Both the position numbers and the translations under genes were made by a program. A stretch of 64,000 nucleotides of DNA from Dehalobacter sp. DCM (GTDB lineage: Bacteria; Bacillota; Desulfitobacteriia; Desulfitobacteriales; Syntrophobotulaceae), in contig NZ_CP092282.1 of assembly GCF_024972775.1 (NCBI RefSeq), positions 2,349,001 to 2,413,000 of the forward strand, in the 5' to 3' direction. Below, piece by piece: positions 35,911-44,737 of the stretch. Position 1 is the stretch's first letter. Each line of letters opens with the position of its first letter. The notes under the pieces are model-generated. The model saw nothing but the letters and a program-made list of their open reading frames with translations, ran no database searches and was not told the origin of the DNA.

Positions 35911-35945
35911 TGTGTTTAGAGAAAACTAGAAAGATGGGATCGGTC

Positions 35946-37391
35946 ATGGCGGACACTTCGTTTAATAATTATCCATTAAGTCCTGCTTTACTTAAAGCGA
36001 TCACCTTACTTGGTTATCACCAGCCAACCAGAGTACAACAGGAAGTTATTCCTTTGATATTGGCACAGAAAGATGTTGTCATCAAATCACAGACAGGCAG
36101 CGGGAAGACAGCAGCTTATGCGATACCGGTTTGCGAGTGTGTCGATTGGGAACAGAATAAACCCCAGGCGTTAATCATAGCGCCAACCCGTGAATTAGCG
36201 ATACAGATAAAGGATGATGTATTTCAGATAGGTCGTTTCAAACGCATCAAAGTGGCGGCAGTTCATGGCAAGTCGTCGTTCTATCACCAGGAAAGGGAAC
36301 TTAAACAAAAAACACATATGGTGATAGGGACCCCAGGGCGTTTAATTGACCATATCGAAAAAGGAACATTGGATACCTCAAATATTCGCTATCTTGTTAT
36401 CGATGAAGCTGATGAGCTCCTGAAAATGGGTTTCCTGGAGCAGACGGCAACGATTATCCACGCTTTGCCCGAGCGCCGCGTCACTGTCTTATTGTCAGCA
36501 ACGATGCCCGCAGATATCTTAAGTTTATGTATGAGTGAAATGAAAGACCCAATCCGGGTGGACATCCACGAAGAGAGTCAGGTCACGGATCGGATCATTC
36601 AAGAGAGATATGCCGTGATTCCTCAAGGAAAAATAAAACTCCTGAAAGAAGTTATTATCGTCGAAAATCCGGATAGCTGTATGATATTCTGCAATACCCG
36701 GCATCAAGTGGACGAAGTGTATGCCGAGTTAAAAGCATTGAATTACTCTTGTGCTAAACTACATGGCGGTATGGAACAGGGACATCGACTCAGTGTCATG
36801 AAGGATTATAAGCAGGGGTTTTTCCGCTATCTGATCGCTACGGATGTCGCGGCGCGGGGAATTGATGTTGATGATATTTCGCTGGTAATCAATTATGACT
36901 TACCGGAAGAAGATGAGAATTATGTGCACCGAATCGGACGAACCGGGCGCCTCGATAAGTACGGAAAAGCGATTACGTTTGTCACCGACGAAGATGAAAG
37001 GCGTTGGCTGGAGATAGACTCCTATCTCGGTAAGGCTGTCCCATTAAAAGAGAGACCTTCCAAGGAGTGTGTTAGGGAAGCAGAAGCCGAGTTTTCGGCG
37101 AAACTGCTGCTTGTTCCGGAAAGTAAATCCGGCAAAGGAGAATCGTTAAACGCTGAGATAGTTAAGCTGCATATCAATGCCGGAAAGAAATCTAAAATGC
37201 GTCCTGTTGATATTGTCGGTACGATAAGCAATATTCCAGGGATGTCCGCCTCGGATATCGGCATTATTAGTATCCAAGATGTTTCTGCCTATGTCGAGAT
37301 ATTAAATAATAAAGGGGACTTAGTGCTTGAAACACTGCAGTCAACACCGATCAAAGGCAAACTCCGCAGGGTGAGAAAGGTAAGGCATTAG
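35946..37391 (+). CDS. dbpA: DEAD-box RNA helicase, DbpA/YxiN type
   Basis: An RNA helicase that by family acts on 23S rRNA during ribosome assembly. Helicase core: Q-motif and GYHQPTRVQQ, Walker A SQTGSGKT, PTRELA, GTPGRL, DEAD as IDEADELLKMG, SAT, and YVHRIGRTGR. The C-terminal 80 residues (LHINAGKKSKMRPVDIVGTI, GISIQDVSAYVEI) are the DbpA RNA-binding domain that recognises hairpin 92. By alignment to family N-termini the start is ATG 35946 (MADTSFNNYPLS, 481 residues). A TTG at 35910 with a far better ribosome site would add 12 residues. Confidence 0.93.
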   Translation: MADTSFNNYPLSPALLKAITLLGYHQPTRVQQEVIPLILAQKDVVIKSQTGSGKTAAYAIPVCECVDWEQNKPQALIIAPTRELAIQIKDDVFQIGRFKRIKVAAVHGKSSFYHQERELKQKTHMVIGTPGRLIDHIEKGTLDTSNIRYLVIDEADELLKMGFLEQTATIIHALPERRVTVLLSATMPADILSLCMSEMKDPIRVDIHEESQVTDRIIQERYAVIPQGKIKLLKEVIIVENPDSCMIFCNTRHQVDEVYAELKALNYSCAKLHGGMEQGHRLSVMKDYKQGFFRYLIATDVAARGIDVDDISLVINYDLPEEDENYVHRIGRTGRLDKYGKAITFVTDEDERRWLEIDSYLGKAVPLKERPSKECVREAEAEFSAKLLLVPESKSGKGESLNAEIVKLHINAGKKSKMRPVDIVGTISNIPGMSASDIGIISIQDVSAYVEILNNKGDLVLETLQSTPIKGKLRRVRKVRH

Positions 37392-37504
37392 AAAATAGTA
37401 TAAAATAGGATGTATCGTACGCAGCTTGAAGGATTCTCTATTTTTTTATCGAAAATATAAGAATAAACACCAATTATAAGATTTACTAACTTTAGGAGAC
37501 AAAT

Positions 37505-38440
37505 ATGCAAAAAGATAACGGAATTTTACTGGAATCAGGAACGAATGAGTTTGAGATCATTGAATTTCTGGTTGACGGAAGGTGCTATGGCATTAATGTT
37601 GCTAAAGTCAGAGAAGTGATCAGTCATGTCAAGATCACCCCAGTTATTGGTTCCCATCACTATATTGATGGTATATTTTCCTTACGTGATCAGATTATTC
37701 CTGTGATTAATTTGTCCAGGTGTCTGGAGCATAATTTTGGAACTCTTGACGGTGAAGAATCAGCATCGTTAACCGGGGAACAGCAAGAGAAGCAAATTAT
37801 TGTATGTGAAATAAATGGAGATATTATTAGCTTTAATGTCAATTTTGTCAATCAGATTCATAAAGTCTCATGGACTCAGATGGAGCCGGTATCGAGTTTA
37901 GCCGGTTCACAAATGACGGTTGGCATTGTTAAGCTTAATGAAAAAATGATAGTATTGCTGGATTTCGAAAAAATAATATCGGATATTGACCCTTCGGTGA
38001 ATCAACGGTTATCAGTTATTCCTGCTGCTTCAGGATTGGAAGACATTCGGCGCACAAAAACGATCGTGATAGCCGAAGACTCGTTTACCTTGAGGATGCT
38101 CCTGGAGAGAACGCTCCAAACGGCCGGCTATCATGTTTTGTCCAATGAAAATGGAGAGGAAGCCTGGAATAAGTTAACGGAGATGGTCTCTTTAGCAGAA
38201 CCGATTCTGAAACAGGTACAGTTAGTCATCACGGATATTGAGATGCCTCAAATGGATGGACATCACTTAACCAAAAGGATAAAAGAGCACCCGCAGTTAA
38301 AGGAACTCCCCGTCGTTATTTTCTCCTCAATGATCAATCCGGAGTTAAAAAGAAAAGGCGAGATGCTCGGTGCTTATGCCCAAATTACCAAGCCGGAGAT
38401 CGAGCAGCTTATTGGAATCATCGATCAATGCATACTCTAA
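37505..38440 (+). CDS. cheV: Chemotaxis coupling protein CheV
   Basis: A CheW-receiver fusion that links chemoreceptors to CheA and helps adaptation. The 311-residue protein has a CheW-like domain (residues about 15-160, EFLVDGRCYGINVAKVREVI) and a C-terminal REC domain (KTIVIAEDSFTLRMLLERTL, phospho-Asp D244 in VITDIEMPQMDGH, conserved Lys in ITKPEI). ATG 37505 follows TTTAGGAGACAAAT. No other che genes are nearby, so the rest of the pathway must be encoded elsewhere. motAB lies 14 kb downstream. Confidence 0.93.
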   Translation: MQKDNGILLESGTNEFEIIEFLVDGRCYGINVAKVREVISHVKITPVIGSHHYIDGIFSLRDQIIPVINLSRCLEHNFGTLDGEESASLTGEQQEKQIIVCEINGDIISFNVNFVNQIHKVSWTQMEPVSSLAGSQMTVGIVKLNEKMIVLLDFEKIISDIDPSVNQRLSVIPAASGLEDIRRTKTIVIAEDSFTLRMLLERTLQTAGYHVLSNENGEEAWNKLTEMVSLAEPILKQVQLVITDIEMPQMDGHHLTKRIKEHPQLKELPVVIFSSMINPELKRKGEMLGAYAQITKPEIEQLIGIIDQCIL

Positions 38441-38470
38441 TTTATTCTAATTTACCCCAAACCTAATTGA

Positions 38471-38527
38471 AAAAATGTGGTGCCGCCAGACAATAATTAA
38501 TTAGTATGGGGACACCACATTTTTTTT
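38471..38527. terminator. Bidirectional terminator between cheV and gerW
   Basis: AAATGTGGTG / CACCACATTT with a 30-base loop, flanked by A's on the left and eight T's on the right. It can serve the convergent genes on both sides. Confidence 0.85.
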
Positions 38528-38603
38528 ATTGAATATGATTACCTTATTTGAATTATAAATAATCTTCTCTTGAGATTCTTGATGCCAGCTAATTTAGACC
38601 TGT

Positions 38604-39005
38604 TTAGTTTGGATGTATTTCTATTCGGACTTCTTCCGTGTCGCTTGTTTCCTTATATTCTTTTGTTTTCTCAATAATATCCGGGATAATTTCAATGAGC
38701 TTATCAAGCCCTTTACTTTGCTTGATGTGAAGCAGTTCAACATGCCCTTCTTGTATAACGAGCACAGCTGACGGGGATATACGACCGCCGCTGCCCGCGC
38801 CGCCGACAGTGCCGTTATCATGATATTTTTGCCCGGTATTGCCATTGCCGCCGCTGCCCATGCCAAAGGTTATATCAATAAAAGGCACAAGGGTTATTTC
38901 CCCAATTTTTATCGGTTCACCGATCACCGTCTTGGTTTGGAAAAAGTTTTCCAGTTTAGCAAGAATCGCATTGAGGTTTTCACCCACGTTATAATTTTCA
39001 AGCAT
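38604..39005 (-). CDS. gerW: Sporulation protein GerW/YtfJ family
   Basis: A 133-residue protein of the YtfJ/GerW family, known from Bacillus as a forespore-expressed factor needed for germination. Signatures: NLNAILAKLENFFQTKTVIG, GEPIKIGEITLVPFIDITFG, the Gly-rich GSGGNGNTG and GGAGSGGRISPSAVLVI. ATG 39005 has AAAGGAG 11 bases upstream. It supports an endospore-forming host. It is convergent with cheV across a shared terminator. Confidence 0.92.
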   Translation of the reverse strand: MLENYNVGENLNAILAKLENFFQTKTVIGEPIKIGEITLVPFIDITFGMGSGGNGNTGQKYHDNGTVGGAGSGGRISPSAVLVIQEGHVELLHIKQSKGLDKLIEIIPDIIEKTKEYKETSDTEEVRIEIHPN

Positions 39006-39273
39006 CTAAATAAACTCCTTTATTAATTATAAGGTTAAAAGCTCCTTATGTGTTGATTTTTTCCTAACTGGATTCTTTTTAGTCAAATAATAGAATTTAT
39101 TGGTTATTTCATTTTTCAAACCGCTTGTTGGGGTATTCTTTAATCAAAAATTAAGGTTCCGGTACGAGAATATCAATGTCCTTTGGCAATTAATGGTGCT
39201 GATCATACGATGCTATTGATTTGACAGGGAAAGGAAAAATATTAACCTTATAGAGACGAAGGGGAGAAATCAA

Positions 39274-40053
39274 ATGGAGGAAGTATTAATAAAGACCACA
39301 AACTTAGTGAAACGGTATGGATCTGTATCCGTCGTCGATCATCTGAATTTAGAAATTAAAGCCGGTGAAATATATGGATTCTTGGGGCCAAATGGTGCGG
39401 GAAAAACCACAACGATTAAAATGCTGACCGGCTTACTCGATCCCAGTGAGGGAACCGTGGCGATCTGCGGGTACAGTATGAAAAAACAACCGGCACAGGC
39501 TAAAGGCATGATTGCATATGTTCCGGATCAGCCGAAACTGTACAATAAACTAACCGCTCGCGAATTTCTTCACCTCATGGCGGCTCTTTATCGGGTGCCG
39601 AAAGAAATAGCCAGACAACGAACCGAGGATTTGCTCGGACTATTTGAGATGAGACACCGCGGTGACGAACTACTGGAAGGGTATTCCCACGGTATGCGGC
39701 AAAAGATTGTCCTGGCGGCGGCGATGATCCATCAACCACGCGTCATCCTGTTGGATGAACCGACGGTAGGACTTGATCCGGCGAGTGCCCGTTTATTGAA
39801 AGATATCCTGCAGGATATGGCCAGGCAGGGGGTCGCTGTTTTTGTATCAACGCATATTCTGGAGATCGCAGAACGGATGTGTCACCGGGTCGGTATACTC
39901 ATGAAGGGGTCTCTCATCGCCCAGGGCAGTCCGGATGAATTGCGGCGTCAGACAGGTCACGGCGGGGAAAGCCTGGAGGACATATTCTTGGAGTTGACAG
40001 GGGATAGTGAAAATGCGGCACTGATTGACAGTTTAAAGGAGGACGCGTTCTGA
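39274..40053 (+). CDS. ABC-2 type exporter, ATP-binding protein
   Basis: A 259-residue ATPase with Walker A GPNGAGKTTTIKML, Q-loop region, signature EGYSHGMRQKI, Walker B VILLDEPTVGLDPAS and the H-loop FVSTHILEIAERM. The C-terminus is short and lacks extra regulatory domains. ATG 39274 has GAAGGGGAGAAATC upstream. It pairs with the permease that overlaps its stop by one base. Substrate unknown. Confidence 0.93.
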   Translation: MEEVLIKTTNLVKRYGSVSVVDHLNLEIKAGEIYGFLGPNGAGKTTTIKMLTGLLDPSEGTVAICGYSMKKQPAQAKGMIAYVPDQPKLYNKLTAREFLHLMAALYRVPKEIARQRTEDLLGLFEMRHRGDELLEGYSHGMRQKIVLAAAMIHQPRVILLDEPTVGLDPASARLLKDILQDMARQGVAVFVSTHILEIAERMCHRVGILMKGSLIAQGSPDELRRQTGHGGESLEDIFLELTGDSENAALIDSLKEDAF

Positions 40054-41915
40054 TGAGACTGATCCTTCCGCCTCCGTTAAAAACACCACTGCGTGAACAG
40101 TCTATGCTCAAAGATTTTCGGTTATTGCTTGGAAGCCAACTGCGCGTTTACCGAAACAAATTAAAACACACACCAAAGAGAACATTGATCGGCATGGCCG
40201 TCATGACCCTGTTTATCGTATTATTTTTCCTCTCCTTCGCTTTTATGGCGAAGAATTTTCTGGAAAACATACCTTATGACATGGTGCAGGGATTTTTGTC
40301 GTTAGTGTTTATGATCGGTATAGCCACCCAGATGTTTTTCGGGATAGCGGCAGCGTTTGCTGCGCTGTATATGACGGATGATTTAGAGCTTTTGTTTATG
40401 ACCCCGATCCCGATCAAAGTCATCTTTATCGTTAAATCGCTGTCGGTGTTTGTGACAAATCTATTACCCGTGATTTTGTTTATATTTATGCCCGGTGTTA
40501 TCTGCGGACTGACCCATAACGCGGGAGGATTTTATTATCTGCTGCTGTTATTATCGGGTTTAGCCTTGTGGATAATCGGTACGGCCCTCGCCATGCTTGT
40601 CAATTTATTGGTGATGAGTATCGTGCCGCCTCATCGCAGTAAAGAAGCCATTGGTTTTATTGCGGCGATGTCCGGCGTTTTGATTGCCTTGATTTTTCAA
40701 ATTCCCAGCCTGTTTCTAGCCAACCAAGGGAGTATTGAAATAGGGTCTTGGTTAAACGGACAGGAATCGCTGATACATATCATGAGCTTTTTCCCCTGGG
40801 GATGGGGCTCACTGTCGCTCACCCATGGCCTTGCCGGGAATATAGGCGGAGGCATCGGCTGGAGCCTGCTGATGATCCTGCTCGGTGTGGGCATGTTTCA
40901 GTTAGCCCTTGTACTTTTAGATCGCGGTTTTCGGCGAGGTTATATTGCCGTGAGTCAAGGGGAAGGACCCCGACGTCGTAAAGCACGCCACACAACTCCT
41001 ACCGCTTACAAAGAGAATGAGCAACATCCGCGAACATCTCTTTCTATGCTGGAAGGAACAGCTGCACAGACGTCGTCGTTAGTCGGGATGTGGGCGATAG
41101 CTAAAAAGGACTTGCTGGCAATGAAACGGGATACCCGAGAATGGTTTAACATCCTTGTCCCTCTTATTATCATGGCTTTCTTCATACTTCAGTTTATTTA
41201 TTCACCGAATCCCAATGGCAGTCAATATACCGTGATTACCGTTCTTATCATGTACACGATTATGTTCAGCGGCAATTTAGCCTTGCAGGCCTTCGGTAAA
41301 GAAGCTGAATCGGAATGGCTGTTAAACAGCGTCCCCCTTGCGGGGTGGCCAATTGTCTGGGGAAAATTGATTGCTGTCGTTTTGCCCACACTTCTTTTAA
41401 TGGAGGCATTGCTCGTAGGGACATCGGTGGCTATCGGCTTGTCACCAGGATTTATCATCCTCTTGGCATTCGCTGCTTTCCTGATCAGTATGGGATCCAG
41501 CGCCATCGGACTATTTTACTCGATTACTAATTGTCGGTATAACCCCGATAATCCGAAGATGCGGATATCTCCGGGAGCAACCATGATCATGTATTTGATC
41601 AATTTGTTCTTTATTCTTTTGTTAGCCGTTAGCCTTTGTTACTTTTTCCCGCCGGCGGAGTTGGTGTTGCTTATTCAAGGGTTACCGACACCAACGTTAC
41701 ATGCTCAAATCGGTTCGGTCATCGGTTATGTGCTCTATTTTCTCAGCCGTCCCGTGTTATGGCCGGCAGTTTGGCGAATTGTCCTGGGTATTTTGCTGAC
41801 AGTGGGGATATGGTCGCTGATATTTTTCAGCTTTATGGCTGCCACTGTGAGGCAAAGCCGAAAGGGATTTCATGTGCAGATCGTCACTAGTCAAAAGAGA
41901 AATATTAAATTATAA
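40053..41915 (+). CDS. ABC-2 type exporter, large permease
   Basis: A 620-residue membrane protein with about twelve hydrophobic segments arranged as two halves around a central hydrophilic loop (residues about 300-350, Arg/Lys/Thr-rich: RRRKARHTTPTAYKE). Each half resembles the six-helix ABC-2 permease unit, so this is probably a fused dimer serving one ATPase pair. AAAGGAGGACGCG within the ATPase gene is the ribosome site for ATG 40053. An internal Met (40104, MLKDFRLLLG) is an alternative start. Cargo unknown. Confidence 0.88.
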   Translation: MRLILPPPLKTPLREQSMLKDFRLLLGSQLRVYRNKLKHTPKRTLIGMAVMTLFIVLFFLSFAFMAKNFLENIPYDMVQGFLSLVFMIGIATQMFFGIAAAFAALYMTDDLELLFMTPIPIKVIFIVKSLSVFVTNLLPVILFIFMPGVICGLTHNAGGFYYLLLLLSGLALWIIGTALAMLVNLLVMSIVPPHRSKEAIGFIAAMSGVLIALIFQIPSLFLANQGSIEIGSWLNGQESLIHIMSFFPWGWGSLSLTHGLAGNIGGGIGWSLLMILLGVGMFQLALVLLDRGFRRGYIAVSQGEGPRRRKARHTTPTAYKENEQHPRTSLSMLEGTAAQTSSLVGMWAIAKKDLLAMKRDTREWFNILVPLIIMAFFILQFIYSPNPNGSQYTVITVLIMYTIMFSGNLALQAFGKEAESEWLLNSVPLAGWPIVWGKLIAVVLPTLLLMEALLVGTSVAIGLSPGFIILLAFAAFLISMGSSAIGLFYSITNCRYNPDNPKMRISPGATMIMYLINLFFILLLAVSLCYFFPPAELVLLIQGLPTPTLHAQIGSVIGYVLYFLSRPVLWPAVWRIVLGILLTVGIWSLIFFSFMAATVRQSRKGFHVQIVTSQKRNIKL

Positions 41916-41968
41916 TCAATAAATAAACGAAATAATAAGGCTTTACAGGTAAGGGAGCAGAACTTACA

Positions 41969-44395
41969 ATGGCTAGAATTTTAATCGTCGCCGAAAAACC
42001 GGCTCAGGCAAGAGAATATGCTGCCGCCCTTAACGTGAATAAAAAAGGACAGGGGTATCTGGAAAACGATCAATACATCATTACCTGGTGTGTTGGCCAT
42101 CTTCTGGAATTAGAAAAACCGGAAGCCTATATGGATCTCGACCGTGTAGGGAGACGCTGGAGTTTGCAGCGTCTTCCTGTTCTTCCTGGAATCGGCGATT
42201 TTCGTCATCAGGTTAAGGCAGGAACGAGTAAACAGTATCAGGTATTACAAAAGCTGCTGCAGGCAAACGAGGTATCCACCGTAATTTGCGGCACCGATGC
42301 TGATCGGGAGGGGCAGCTGCTTTTCCAGGAAGTCTGGGATAAAGTGGGGTGTAATAAACCACTGCTTCGGCTTTGGATCTCATCACTGACCAAGGAAGCA
42401 ATCCGGGAAGGGATGAGCAATTTGCTGGATGCCAGCGATGTTCGGGGACTGGCATCGGCCAGCTATGGCCGTGCCTACGCAGACTGGGATTTTGGCATGA
42501 ACCTGACAGAGGGGTTTACCGCCTTATTCGGCAGCTTTGATACCCTTCGTAAAAAACCGAATGTCATATCCATTGGGCGTGTTCAAACCCCGACGCTGGC
42601 CTTGATTGTTAAACGGGAATGGGAAATTGAACAATTTGTTCCGGAAGAATATTTCGATGTCGTGGCTCTTTTTGCCGGAGAACAAGGGGAATACAGCGGC
42701 CACTGGTTTGATCCCGAGTCTGAAAATAAACGACTGACAGACAGGCAGAAAGCGGAACATATCGTGAATAAAACCCTGGGTCAGATTGGTAATGTGGCTA
42801 AAACGAATCGGAAGAAGTTTTCGGAACCCCCGCCGCTTCTCTTTGATTTGACCGGCTTGACTGTTGCCGCATCTAAAAAGCATGGGTATAGTGCCGAAAA
42901 AGTACTGGAATTAGCCCAATCTCTTTATGAAAAGAAAGCAATTACCTATCCAAGGACGGATTGCGTTTATTTATCCAAGGATATGATCCCCAAATTAAAA
43001 AATCATCTCATGGCGCTGCAGCACGAGCCATATCTGGAATATGTTGATGAAGCGTCAGGCTATGGCGTACCCACCGGCAAGCGCATTATTAATACGATTA
43101 CCGCCCACCATGCCATCATTCCGACAACGGAGAAGATCGATCCCCGAAAACTTTCTGATCCCGAGCGCCATATCTACGACTTAATTGCCCGTCGATTTCT
43201 TGCCGTATGGTTCCCGCCGGCTGAGTTTGAGCAGACGGAAATCATTACCGTCACTACCGGTGAATATTTCCAGACAAAGGGCAAAACCTTGTTAAGTCCC
43301 GGCTGGAAGAAAGTCTACGATAGTGAAGAGAAGAATGATGAGAAAGACGAAGTCCAATCGCTTCCGCAACTCGCACAGGGTGATAATGTTCTGACCAAAG
43401 AGGTCCGGTGCGAAGAAAAAAGCACAAAGCCTCCGAAACGCTATACCCAGGGAGATTTGCTCAAAGCGATGGAAGCGGCCGGTAAGCAGATCGAAGATGA
43501 TTTGCTGCGGCAGCAAATGAAGGGTAAAGGGATTGGCACAGTGGCCACACGACCCGCAATTATCGAGAACCTTATCCAACGCGGCTATATCAGCCAAGAG
43601 CAAAAAACGTTAAGGCCTACCGACAAAGGCACCCAACTTATATCTCTGATTCAGGACAGACTTAAAGAGGCATCGCTGCTGATCAGTCCGGAAATGACCG
43701 GGCAGATGGAATACCACTTGGCCCAAGTGGAAAAGGGTAAGTTGGCTTTAGCTAGTTACATGCGCGAAGTTGAGGAAGCGGTTGTCCGGATTATAAATGA
43801 ACTGCGGAGTTATGAAAGAAAACATGGCAAAACGCCGTTGGCTCTGGCACCGATTAAGTCTGATAAACGCAAAAAATCAACTGAAAAAAAGAGCAAACAA
43901 GTTTCAGTCAAAGATAAACGTAAAGTAAGAGAAAAAGATGTAGGCAGAGGCAAAGTCACCAGTCAGGGAGAAAAACAGCAAATTTCGACTGGAACTCAAA
44001 ATGAAGTTCGTCCTGATATCGAAAAAGCTGGACAAAAAGAAAGAAAACATTCTGATACCAAGAATATTGAGATTCATAACGAAAAGAATAACGTTGATAG
44101 AGATAATCAAGCGAAAGACTCTTTAGGCATGTGCCCCAGCTGCGGATCAGAGATTATTGAAGGCCATAAAGGATACGGCTGCTCCAACTGGAAAAGCGGC
44201 TGTCGCTTTGTTGTATGGAAAACGCCGATATGTGGAAAGGTCCTGACACGAACACAAATCAAAAGTCTCTTGAAGAAAGGAAAAACTCCATTAATCAAAG
44301 GATTTGTGTCTCAGAGCGGAAAACCGTTTACGGCTTCCCTCATCTGGAGTGATGCTGCCAATGGTAAATTGAAATTTGACTTCGGTAATAACTAG
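41969..44395 (+). CDS. topB: DNA topoisomerase III
   Basis: A type IA topoisomerase that decatenates single-stranded DNA. The 808-residue protein has the TOPRIM motifs (ILIVAEKPAQAREYAAAL, CGTDADREGQLLFQEV), the active-site Tyr327 in ITYPRTDCVYLS, and the Arg-rich CAP region. Residues about 630-715 form a Lys/Glu/Gln-rich low-complexity linker. The C-terminus is a zinc ribbon of the topoisomerase type (CPSCGSEIIEGHKGYGCSN, KSGCRFVVWK). ATG 41969 has AAGGGAGCAG upstream. Confidence 0.95.
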   Translation: MARILIVAEKPAQAREYAAALNVNKKGQGYLENDQYIITWCVGHLLELEKPEAYMDLDRVGRRWSLQRLPVLPGIGDFRHQVKAGTSKQYQVLQKLLQANEVSTVICGTDADREGQLLFQEVWDKVGCNKPLLRLWISSLTKEAIREGMSNLLDASDVRGLASASYGRAYADWDFGMNLTEGFTALFGSFDTLRKKPNVISIGRVQTPTLALIVKREWEIEQFVPEEYFDVVALFAGEQGEYSGHWFDPESENKRLTDRQKAEHIVNKTLGQIGNVAKTNRKKFSEPPPLLFDLTGLTVAASKKHGYSAEKVLELAQSLYEKKAITYPRTDCVYLSKDMIPKLKNHLMALQHEPYLEYVDEASGYGVPTGKRIINTITAHHAIIPTTEKIDPRKLSDPERHIYDLIARRFLAVWFPPAEFEQTEIITVTTGEYFQTKGKTLLSPGWKKVYDSEEKNDEKDEVQSLPQLAQGDNVLTKEVRCEEKSTKPPKRYTQGDLLKAMEAAGKQIEDDLLRQQMKGKGIGTVATRPAIIENLIQRGYISQEQKTLRPTDKGTQLISLIQDRLKEASLLISPEMTGQMEYHLAQVEKGKLALASYMREVEEAVVRIINELRSYERKHGKTPLALAPIKSDKRKKSTEKKSKQVSVKDKRKVREKDVGRGKVTSQGEKQQISTGTQNEVRPDIEKAGQKERKHSDTKNIEIHNEKNNVDRDNQAKDSLGMCPSCGSEIIEGHKGYGCSNWKSGCRFVVWKTPICGKVLTRTQIKSLLKKGKTPLIKGFVSQSGKPFTASLIWSDAANGKLKFDFGNN

Positions 44396-44455
44396 TACAA
44401 CGATCTCTAAATCTTTGTGCACTTCCTTGTTACATTTTTTAATACCTCAAATCAG

Positions 44456-44613
44456 TCTGGGTGCCACAAGTTCCGGCGCCAAGCGAAGCACGGATAGCGA
44501 AGCGCGGCTGTGACGGTCACGGATGACCTAATGCCGCGGGCACCATGGAGGGTGCAGGAGCGGCAAAGCCATGGAGGGCGCAATCTGCCGAAAGCGGAAC
44601 TGTGGCAACCAGA
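44456..44613 (+). repeat. Large multi-arm structured element (dispersed hairpin family, copy 3)
   Basis: The ends pair over 18 bp: TCTGG, TGCCACA and GTTCCG (44456-44475) with CGGAAC, TGTGGCA and CCAGA (44595-44613), with one mismatch and one bulge. Inside, GCGCC (44476-44480) can pair with GGCGC (44577-44581). Further arms are GGTCA-CGGA-TGACC and GCACC-ATGGAG-GGTGC enclosed by GCCGC/GCGGC. The inner segment GACCTAATGCCGCGGGCACC and its continuation match the element at 53870-53940 (other strand). No coding potential. It lies in the 342-base gap after topB. Confidence 0.75.
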
Positions 44614-44737
44614 CCAACCCCAGACACTATTATTTTTTTACAGATTTACTTATTGATTTAGCGAACGTTGTACTAGTATTTGCGATAATGTAAGGGATTA
44701 GGTGTTACAGAGTATTAAGGCAAAGGTGTGATTTATA

